Shown here: positions 1-4,189 of the stretch, in pieces
Numbering within the stretch: the stretch's first letter is position 1
How the letters are laid out: every line of letters begins with the position of its first letter
Source of the DNA: a bacterium
GTDB lineage: Bacteria; Patescibacteriota; Minisyncoccia; RBG-13-40-8-A
Assembly (NCBI GenBank): GCA_030692145.1
Contig: JAUYCU010000003.1
Coordinates: forward strand, 1-5,436
Length of the DNA stretch: 5,436 bases
Direction of reading: 5' to 3'
The notes under the pieces: model-generated
What the model was told of the DNA's origin: nothing
Databases searched by the model: none
Seen by the model: the letters and a program-made list of their open reading frames with translations, nothing else
Made by a program: the position numbers and the translations under genes

Positions 1-33
1 CTTCCGATTAAGACAAAATTTGTACAAAGATAA
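1..33 (+). CDS. rplP: 50S ribosomal protein L16, C-terminal end only (partial)
   Basis: The window opens in frame with ten codons reading LPIKTKFVQR followed by TAA. The LPIKTKFV string is the usual conserved C-terminus of bacterial L16, a large-subunit protein near the peptidyl-transferase and A-site tRNA region. The position directly before rpmC is exactly where rplP lies in the S10/spc gene order, which supports the call despite the short length. The rest of the gene lies off the left edge. Eight bases separate it from the rpmC start, so the two are surely co-transcribed. Confidence 0.85.
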   Translation, partial: LPIKTKFVQR

Positions 34-41
34 AATCATTT

Positions 42-236
42 ATGAAGATAAAAGAAATAAGACAAAAAACAAAAAAAGAGCTCAGAGATAATCTGGCCGC
101 CCTAAGAGAAAAACTTAGAGAGATGAGATTTAATTTGGCAAGCGGAAAAGTTAAAAATATCAGAGAGTTTCATCAAACAAAGAAAGACATCGCAAAAATA
201 TTAACCATATTAAAAGAAAATGAACCAGGAAAATAA
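42..236 (+). CDS. rpmC: 50S ribosomal protein L29
   Basis: This 64-residue protein has the usual size and all-helical, highly charged character of L29. An N-terminal [14 protein letters not shown] stretch starts the first helix, an [16 protein letters not shown] segment (about 22-36) matches the family's conserved L(R)FxLAxGx region, and an R-x-x-K-x-x-I-A helix follows (about 41-58). L29 sits on 23S rRNA beside the polypeptide exit tunnel, close to the docking sites of trigger factor, SRP and SecY. The ATG at 42 follows the rplP stop by eight bases and has no Shine-Dalgarno sequence, so translation may be coupled or leaderless-like. Its last 17 bases overlap the start of rpsQ in another frame. 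Confidence 0.96.
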   Translation: MKIKEIRQKTKKELRDNLAALREKLREMRFNLASGKVKNIREFHQTKKDIAKILTILKENEPGK

Positions 237-462
237 AATAAACAAGAGAATATTGAAGGGAGTGGTTGTTTCCGACAAGATGGATAAAACCGTTGTGGTT
301 TCCGTGGAAGACATAAAACAGCATCCGGCATACAAAAAAAGATACAGGACATCCAAAAAATACAAAGCCCATGATCCGGAGAATAAATACAAAACTGGAG
401 ACAAAGTAACGATTCAGGAATCGAAACCGATTTCCAAAGAAAAAAAATGGGTAGTTTTGTAA
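220..462 (+). CDS. rpsQ: 30S ribosomal protein S17
   Basis: This 80-residue protein is an OB-fold primary 16S rRNA-binding protein needed for early 30S assembly. Family landmarks are clear: [18 protein letters not shown] (12-29), the HPAYKK and KKYKAHDP pieces (35-53) and the C-terminal [18 protein letters not shown] signature (60-77). The length is normal for bacteria. The ATG at 220 gives a short lysine/asparagine-rich lead before the conserved GVV and overlaps rpmC by 17 bases. No other start fits better, because the next in-frame ATG lies inside the KMDKT motif. There is no SD, so translational coupling to rpmC is likely. An eight-A run (440-447) lies near the end. Confidence 0.97.
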   Translation: MNQENKINKRILKGVVVSDKMDKTVVVSVEDIKQHPAYKKRYRTSKKYKAHDPENKYKTGDKVTIQESKPISKEKKWVVL

Positions 463-473
463 TTTAAATTACC

Positions 474-839
474 ATGATTCAAGTAGGAACAAATTTAAAA
501 ATCGCCGACAATACCGGAGCGAAAGCAATCCGTGTGATTAGAGTGCTCGGAGGAACCAGGAGAAGATACGCACAAATCGGAGATATTATTGTTGCCTCGG
601 TAAAACTGGCAGAACCGAGAAAAATTGTCAAAAAGAAAGAAATAGTAAGAGCGATAATCGTCAGGCAAAGAAAGGCTTATCGCAGAAAAGACGGAACCTA
701 TATCCGTTTTGACGATAATGCCGCGGTAATTTTGGACGGAAAAGAACCGAAGGGAAACAGAATTTTCGGACCGGTACCCCGAGAATTAAAAGACAGGGGT
801 TTTGTGAAAATAATTTCACTTGCTCCGGAAGTGATTTAA
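474..839 (+). CDS. rplN: 50S ribosomal protein L14
   Basis: This 121-residue protein is nearly the exact family length of about 122. It opens with [17 protein letters not shown], close to the near-universal MIQ-x-x-T-x-L-x-V-A-D-N-S/T-G-A start. The [20 protein letters not shown] signature (60-79), DDNAAVIL (80-87), [15 protein letters not shown] (91-105) and the terminal SLAPEVI complete the match. L14 is a beta-barrel protein at the subunit interface that contacts 16S rRNA h14 and L19, and is the binding target of the silencing factor RsfS. The start at 474 lies 11 bases after rpsQ with no SD. A perfect 14-base palindrome (459-472) fills most of that gap. Confidence 0.98.
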   Translation: MIQVGTNLKIADNTGAKAIRVIRVLGGTRRRYAQIGDIIVASVKLAEPRKIVKKKEIVRAIIVRQRKAYRRKDGTYIRFDDNAAVILDGKEPKGNRIFGPVPRELKDRGFVKIISLAPEVI

Positions 840-848
840 TTTATAAGT

Positions 849-1163
849 ATGAAAATAAAAAACGGAGATACGGTTTTAATAATTTCCGGCAAAGACAAGA
901 ATAAAAGCGGTAAAGTCGTGGAAGTTTTTCCCAAAGACAACAAATTGATGGTGGAAAATCTTAATATTGTAAAAAAACACGTCAGGCCGAAAAAAAGCGG
1001 AGAAAAAGGACAAAGAGTGGAGGTTTCTCGCGCCATGAGCGCTTCAAACGTGAAATTAATTTGTCCAAAATGTAAAAAGCCGACAAGAATAGGATATCGA
1101 TTGATATCCGGTGGCCGCGAAAAAAAAGTAAGAGCCTGTAAAAAATGCGGACAGGAAATATAA
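849..1163 (+). CDS. rplX: 50S ribosomal protein L24, four-cysteine form
   Basis: This 104-residue protein starts with the KOW motif (MKIKNGDTVLIISGKDKNKSGKVVEV, about 1-26), the RNA-binding module typical of L24. NLNIVKKHVRPK (38-49) and the SNVKLICPKCKKPTRIGYR stretch (66-84) are standard. L24 is an assembly initiator that binds domain I of 23S rRNA next to the exit tunnel. The C-terminal part carries C72-x2-C75 and C97-x2-C100, a complete putative zinc ribbon; many bacterial L24 proteins have lost these cysteines. The usual PIHxSNV is RAMSASNV here. The gene lies nine bases after rplN and one base before rplE. The ATG at 849 has no SD. Confidence 0.97.
   Translation: MKIKNGDTVLIISGKDKNKSGKVVEVFPKDNKLMVENLNIVKKHVRPKKSGEKGQRVEVSRAMSASNVKLICPKCKKPTRIGYRLISGGREKKVRACKKCGQEI
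1153..1156 (+). promoter_or_regulatory. Shine-Dalgarno for rplE
   Basis: AGGA, inside AGGAAA, lies eight bases before the rplE ATG at 1165, within the last codons of rplX. It is one of the few well-placed SD sequences in the window and supports the chosen rplE start. Confidence 0.5.
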
Positions 1164-1164
1164 T

Positions 1165-1704
1165 ATGATTGAAGAAAAATACAAAAAAGAAATAATTTCG
1201 TTAATGAAAGAAAAATTCGGTTACCGAAATAATTTATCTATTCCCAAGATAAGAAAGGTAGTGGTTAACGTTGGCGTTGGCAGTGTTTTAAGAGATGAAC
1301 AGGTTCAGCAGCTGGTAGCCAGAGATCTTGCGACAATTACCGGACAAAAGGCGGTTGCTACGATTGCCAAGAGAGCGATTTCCGCATTCAAAGTAAGAGA
1401 GGGGATGGTTGTCGGTTACAAGGTAACGCTAAGAGGAAAGATGATGTTTGATTTTATCGATCGCTTGATAAACGTTGTTCTTCCCAGAACCAGAGACTTT
1501 AGGGGGTTAGAATCGAAATCAGTCGATAAATCGGGAAATCTCACTATTGGAATAAAAGAACATATTATTTTTCCCGAAATTTCTCAGGAAGAAATCAAGA
1601 AAATTTTCGGGTTGGAGGTGACCATTAACACTGATGCGAAATCCAAAGAAGAAGCATTGGAACTTTTCAGGCTATTGGGCTTTCCGATTAAAAAAGATAA
1701 ATAA
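1165..1704 (+). CDS. rplE: 50S ribosomal protein L5
   Basis: This 179-residue protein is a full-length bacterial L5, which binds 5S rRNA with L18 and L25 and contacts the P-site tRNA and S13 in the central protuberance. Landmarks in order are [24 protein letters not shown] (16-39), the [27 protein letters not shown] region (54-80), [28 protein letters not shown] (87-114), the [16 protein letters not shown] signature (124-139) and the ELFRLLGFP end (166-174). All conserved blocks are present, with no insertion or frameshift. The ATG follows the rplX stop by one base and has a modest SD. Five bases separate the stop from rpsZ. Confidence 0.98.
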   Translation: MIEEKYKKEIISLMKEKFGYRNNLSIPKIRKVVVNVGVGSVLRDEQVQQLVARDLATITGQKAVATIAKRAISAFKVREGMVVGYKVTLRGKMMFDFIDRLINVVLPRTRDFRGLESKSVDKSGNLTIGIKEHIIFPEISQEEIKKIFGLEVTINTDAKSKEEALELFRLLGFPIKKDK

Positions 1705-1709
1705 TTAAC

Positions 1710-1895
1710 ATGGCTAAAACATCTCAAATCGCAAAAGCAAATAAGAAACCGAAATTTTCCACGCGCACGATTCGCAGATGTTTTCGATGCGGCCGAAGGC
1801 ACGGATATATGCGTAAGTTCGGTTTATGTCGTATTTGTTTCAGAGAATTAGCCAATAAGGGAGAAATTCCCGGAATTAAAAAATCATCATGGTAG
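1710..1895 (+). CDS. rpsZ: 30S ribosomal protein S14, zinc-binding (type Z) form
   Basis: At 61 residues this is the short, zinc-binding form of S14 (also named rpsN type Z), not the roughly 100-residue zinc-free form. C24-x2-C27-x12-C40-x2-C43 gives the four zinc ligands, embedded in [26 protein letters not shown]. The C-terminal [11 protein letters not shown] is standard for the family. S14 binds the 16S rRNA head domain late in 30S assembly. The start at 1710 gives the common MAKTS-type beginning and lies five bases after rplE, without an SD. The gene ends in TAG, the only non-TAA stop among complete genes here. Its end overlaps the rpsH start by seven bases (ATGGTAG). Confidence 0.97.
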   Translation: MAKTSQIAKANKKPKFSTRTIRRCFRCGRRHGYMRKFGLCRICFRELANKGEIPGIKKSSW

Positions 1896-2287
1896 ATCCA
1901 ATTTCCGACATGTTAACACGTATTCGCAATGCTCAGGCGGTTGGTCACAAAACCGTGGATTTTCCTTTTTCGAAAATAAAATTCGAATTGGCAAATATTT
2001 TAAATAACGAGAAGTATTTGGGCGCGGTATCGAAAAAGGGCAAAACAACGGATAAAAAAATAGAAGTTGTTTTGAAATATAAAGACGAAAGATGTAAAAA
2101 ACCAGTTATTCAGGGATTAAAAAGAATAAGTATGCCCGGTCAGAGAATTTACGTGCCCAAAAAAGAACTCAATAGAATTTCCAGAGAAAGGGGTATGGTG
2201 ATATTATCTACATCGCAGGGGATAATGACCGTAAGCGATGCCAAAAGGAAAAACACGGGCGGAGAGATCTTATTTGTTATTTGGTAA
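1889..2287 (+). CDS. rpsH: 30S ribosomal protein S8
   Basis: This 132-residue protein matches the normal length of S8, a primary 16S rRNA binder on helix 21. The N-terminal [21 protein letters not shown] (3-23) and the C-terminal [23 protein letters not shown] signature (106-128), ending in IW, are diagnostic. In E. coli, S8 also represses the spc operon by binding an rRNA-like site at the rplE start. I did not recognise a comparable site near 1165, but a fold prediction would be needed to exclude one. The start overlaps rpsZ by seven bases and has no SD, so reinitiation by ribosomes leaving rpsZ is likely. The stop is four bases before rplF. Confidence 0.98.
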   Translation: MVDPISDMLTRIRNAQAVGHKTVDFPFSKIKFELANILNNEKYLGAVSKKGKTTDKKIEVVLKYKDERCKKPVIQGLKRISMPGQRIYVPKKELNRISRERGMVILSTSQGIMTVSDAKRKNTGGEILFVIW

Positions 2288-2291
2288 AAAT

Positions 2292-2834
2292 ATGAGTCGT
2301 ATCGGTAAAAAAATTATCAGAATCCCGGATGGCGTTGACGTGAAAGTCAACAATAATTTAATTACAATAAAAGGACCCAAGGGAGAGCTTTCCAGGGAGT
2401 TGATTTCGGAAATCTCCGCGGAAGTCAAAGAAAATAATTTACTGATAAATTTGAAAAAAAACAAAAAAGGAGATTCCGCATTGTGGGGTACGAATCAGGC
2501 CTTAATCAATAATATGATTCTTGGTGTAAGCAAGGGATTCGAGAAAAAACTTCTATTTGAGGGCGTTGGTTATAAGGCCGCGGTAAACGGGAATAAGCTT
2601 GTTTTGAGTCTAGGTTTTTCCCATCCCGTCGAGATTGAAGCACCCAAGGGAATCGAATTTAAGGTGGAAAAAAACGCAATTATTGTCTCCGGAACGGATA
2701 AACACTTGGTCGGTCAGATTTCCGCCAACATAAGATTAAAGAGAAAAGTTGAACCGTATAAAGGCAAGGGAATCAGATACGAAAAAGAAATCGTAAGAAG
2801 AAAGGCGGGCAAGAAAGCGGTTAGTTCTGCGTAA
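2292..2834 (+). CDS. rplF: 50S ribosomal protein L6
   Basis: L6 has two homologous alpha-beta domains (about 1-82 and 83-180) and binds 23S rRNA helix 97 near the factor-binding sarcin-ricin loop. The start at 2292 was chosen because MSRIGKKII is the canonical L6 beginning. An earlier in-frame ATG at 2238 would add 18 unrelated residues from inside rpsH. From 2292 the protein has 180 residues, the normal size. Conserved parts include [14 protein letters not shown] (24-37), the [21 protein letters not shown] stretch (63-83), [12 protein letters not shown] (87-98) and the C-terminal [21 protein letters not shown] signature (154-174). Gaps to both neighbours are four bases. It has no SD. Confidence 0.98.
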   Translation: MSRIGKKIIRIPDGVDVKVNNNLITIKGPKGELSRELISEISAEVKENNLLINLKKNKKGDSALWGTNQALINNMILGVSKGFEKKLLFEGVGYKAAVNGNKLVLSLGFSHPVEIEAPKGIEFKVEKNAIIVSGTDKHLVGQISANIRLKRKVEPYKGKGIRYEKEIVRRKAGKKAVSSA

Positions 2835-2838
2835 AAAC

Positions 2839-3192
2839 ATGAAAAACAACAAAACAACAAAAAGATTTATTCGTCACAGGCGGGTTAGGGCAAAAATAAA
2901 AGGTACGGTTTCGATTCCCCGTCTTTGCGTTTTTCGTTCCAATAGACATATTTATTGTCAGTTGATTGACGATCAAAAAGGAAAAACAATGGTCATTGCC
3001 AGTGACATGGAGATAAAGTCAAAAGTTAAAAGTCAAAAGTCAAAAGTCGCCGAACAGGTCGGCGAGTTATTGGCAAAAAAAGCCGCTGAGAAGAAAATCG
3101 AAAAAGTGGTTTTCGACAGAGGCGGGTACAAATATCATGGTCGAATAAAAGCACTTGCGGAGGGCGCAAGAAAAGGAGGATTAAAATTTTAA
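2839..3192 (+). CDS. rplR: 50S ribosomal protein L18
   Basis: This 117-residue protein, the same length as the E. coli one, binds 5S rRNA together with L5. An arginine/lysine-rich N-terminus (7-21) precedes [19 protein letters not shown] (27-45), then [44 protein letters not shown] (74-117), all typical. The variable middle loop (59-70) is odd: it is encoded by tandem AAAAGTC heptamers and reads [12 protein letters not shown], a simple lysine/serine sequence. It takes the place of the usual loop without changing the protein length or frame. The final codons contain a perfect SD (3173-3180) that points to a downstream start, and the TAA overlaps an ATG at 3192. Confidence 0.97.
   Translation: MKNNKTTKRFIRHRRVRAKIKGTVSIPRLCVFRSNRHIYCQLIDDQKGKTMVIASDMEIKSKVKSQKSKVAEQVGELLAKKAAEKKIEKVVFDRGGYKYHGRIKALAEGARKGGLKF
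3014..3048 (+). repeat. Five tandem heptamers (AAAAGTC) inside rplR
   Basis: Five adjacent 7-base units lie here: TAAAGTC, AAAAGTT and three perfect AAAAGTC copies. Seven is not a multiple of three, so gain or loss of one unit would shift the rplR frame, while three units (21 bases) equal seven codons. The array encodes the variable loop of L18. It looks like a microsatellite tolerated in a loop. Cyanobacteria are known for short tandem heptamer repeats; whether this genome carries other copies cannot be seen here. Confidence 0.85.
3173..3180 (+). promoter_or_regulatory. Perfect Shine-Dalgarno at the end of rplR
   Basis: AAGGAGGA is the strongest SD-like sequence in the window. It ends 11 bases before an ATG at 3192 that overlaps the rplR stop (TAATG) and opens only a nine-codon ORF, and about 64 bases before rpsE. 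It also encodes Lys-Gly-Gly of the conserved L18 tail, so coding constraint may explain part of it. Confidence 0.4.
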
Positions 3193-3248
3193 TGCTTCGA
3201 TGCGACTCAGTATTATCCTGAGGTAATCGAATGGATAAAATAAAATGA
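3192..3248 (+). promoter_or_regulatory. rplR-rpsE spacer with hairpin and two mini-ORFs
   Basis: This is the only long spacer in the operon. A two-part hairpin spans 3196-3231: TTCGAT pairs with ATCGAA (3196-3201 with 3226-3231), and CTCAG pairs with CTGAG (3206-3210 with 3218-3222) around a TATTATC loop. The 3' arm covers an SD (GAGGT, 3220-3224) placed six bases before an ATG at 3231. Two tiny ORFs are present: MLRCDSVLS (3192-3221, starting in TAATG with the rplR stop) and MDKIK (3231-3248, ending in ATGA over the rpsE start). No rho-independent terminator is seen, because no U-run follows the stem. I infer a translational coupling or control element for rpsE. Chance is not excluded. Confidence 0.45.
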
Positions 3249-3769
3249 CTGAAGAAATAAAAAAACCAAAAAAAGAATTCAATATCGGAAGAGGGCGCAG
3301 AAGAGACGGTTTTTCCAAGTCTAAAGACCCTGCGGAGCAGCCGGAATTTGAACAAAAACTGTTGGAAGTAAGAAGAACTGCTCGCATGGCGACAGGCGGA
3401 AGGCGTTTCAGTTTTCGCGCGGTGGTGGTTATCGGAAACAAAAAAGGAAAAGTTGGGGTGGGAATCGCCAAGGGTTCTGACGTTACCATGGCTGTCGATA
3501 AGGCGGTCAGACAGGCAAAGCAAAAATTAATCGAAATCCCCATAACCGGTGACGGTTCTATCGCTTTCAGGGTGGAAGCGAAATACAGCGCCGCCAGAAT
3601 TATGTTAAAACCCGCAATAAAGGGACGAGGCGTTATTGCCGGAGGAACGGCAAGGACGATTTGTAATTTGGCGGGAATAACCAATATAACCGCCAAAGTC
3701 ATAGGAAGAACAAACAATAAACTCAATAATGCCAGAGCAACAATCAAGGCATTGGAGGGATTAAAATAA
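3245..3769 (+). CDS. rpsE: 30S ribosomal protein S5
   Basis: This 174-residue protein is S5, which lies at the mRNA entry and decoding region and affects fidelity and helicase activity. A charged N-terminal tail (1-36) leads to the RNA-binding domain with GGRRFSFRAVVVIGNKKGKVGVGIAKG (51-77), then the C-terminal domain with ARIMLKPAIKGRGVIAGGTARTICNLAGI (117-145). The usual bacterial T-I-P-H motif is SIAFRV here (105-110), PA-x-x-GTG is PAIKGRG, and GS-x-NP is RTNNKLN (155-161). From memory, these forms resemble CPR sequences. The ATG at 3245 has no SD of its own; its first bases overlap the stop of a five-codon ORF (ATGA), suggesting coupling. One missing A in the upstream A-runs would join that ORF to rpsE. 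Confidence 0.97.
   Translation: MTEEIKKPKKEFNIGRGRRRDGFSKSKDPAEQPEFEQKLLEVRRTARMATGGRRFSFRAVVVIGNKKGKVGVGIAKGSDVTMAVDKAVRQAKQKLIEIPITGDGSIAFRVEAKYSAARIMLKPAIKGRGVIAGGTARTICNLAGITNITAKVIGRTNNKLNNARATIKALEGLK
3754..3759 (+). promoter_or_regulatory. SD-like GGAGGG ahead of rplO
   Basis: GGAGGG lies in the last codons of rpsE, 14 bases before the rplO ATG at 3774. This is longer than the usual 5 to 10 bases, and it also encodes Glu-Gly of S5, so its role as a ribosome binding site is uncertain. Confidence 0.3.
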
Positions 3770-3773
3770 TTTT

Positions 3774-4184
3774 ATGCAATTACATCAGGTAAAACCGATT
3801 CATAAACAAAAAAGCAAAAAACGTGTTGGCCGCGGAGGCAAGCGTGGGACTTATTCCGGAAAGGGAGTAAAGGGGCAGAAATCGAGAGCCGGCAGAAAAA
3901 TGAGACCGGAGCTCCGGGATTATATTAAAAAAATACCCAAAAAGAGAGGTTATCGTTTTAAATCCATCAATCAAAAACCCGAAGTTGTAAATTTAAGGGA
4001 CTTGGAAAAATTTTTTAATGATGGTGATTTGGTTAATCCTGAAGTATTGCTAAAAAGAGGTTTGGTTAGTAGAATAAAAGGAAAGGTTCCGCAAGTAAAA
4101 ATTTTGGGTGCCGGAGAACTGAAAAAGAAACTGAAAATAGAAAATTGTTTAATGTCGGAATCCGCAAAAAAAGCGATTAAATAA
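3774..4184 (+). CDS. rplO: 50S ribosomal protein L15, short divergent form
   Basis: L15 reaches deep into 23S rRNA with a basic extended N-terminus and is needed for late 50S assembly. The start MQLHQVKP and KKRVGRGGKRGTYSGKGVKGQKSRAG (15-40) are recognisable, as is the C-terminal VKILGAGELKKKLKIE (108-123). At 136 residues it is slightly shorter than the usual 144 or more. The common GFEGGQMPLxRRLPKRGF block is replaced by RKMRPELRDYIKKIPKKRGYRF (41-62), the form I associate with CPR genomes. The gene follows rpsE by only four bases, leaving no room for rpmD, which normally sits between them. It ends five bases before secY. Confidence 0.95.
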   Translation: MQLHQVKPIHKQKSKKRVGRGGKRGTYSGKGVKGQKSRAGRKMRPELRDYIKKIPKKRGYRFKSINQKPEVVNLRDLEKFFNDGDLVNPEVLLKRGLVSRIKGKVPQVKILGAGELKKKLKIENCLMSESAKKAIK

Positions 4185-4189
4185 CAAAT

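Noticed and set aside
220..236. rpmC-rpsQ overlap as a sign of frameshift or gene fusion
   Set aside because: Both proteins are complete and of normal length. Short overlaps are common in compact operons, and the later rpsZ-rpsH overlap is of the same kind.
440..447. Eight-A runs in rpsQ, rplX (1120-1127) and rplF (2454-2461) as programmed slippage sites
   Set aside because: Each lies in a gene whose zero frame is full length and conserved, and no alternative product is apparent. Such runs are expected in lysine-rich, AT-rich genes.
2238..2291. Earlier in-frame start for rplF
   Set aside because: It would add 18 residues encoded inside rpsH with no likeness to L6. MSRIGKK at 2292 is the canonical beginning.
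3196..3231. Rho-independent terminator between rplR and rpsE
   Set aside because: The stem is interrupted and low in GC, and no U-tract follows. Termination here would also cut off rpsE, rplO and secY from the operon.
3181..3747. Long minus-strand open frame opposite rpsE (188 codons), and similar ones opposite rplR, rplE and secY
   Set aside because: They lie wholly opposite well-conserved ribosomal genes or secY, show no recognisable domain, and have composition expected of an antisense shadow.
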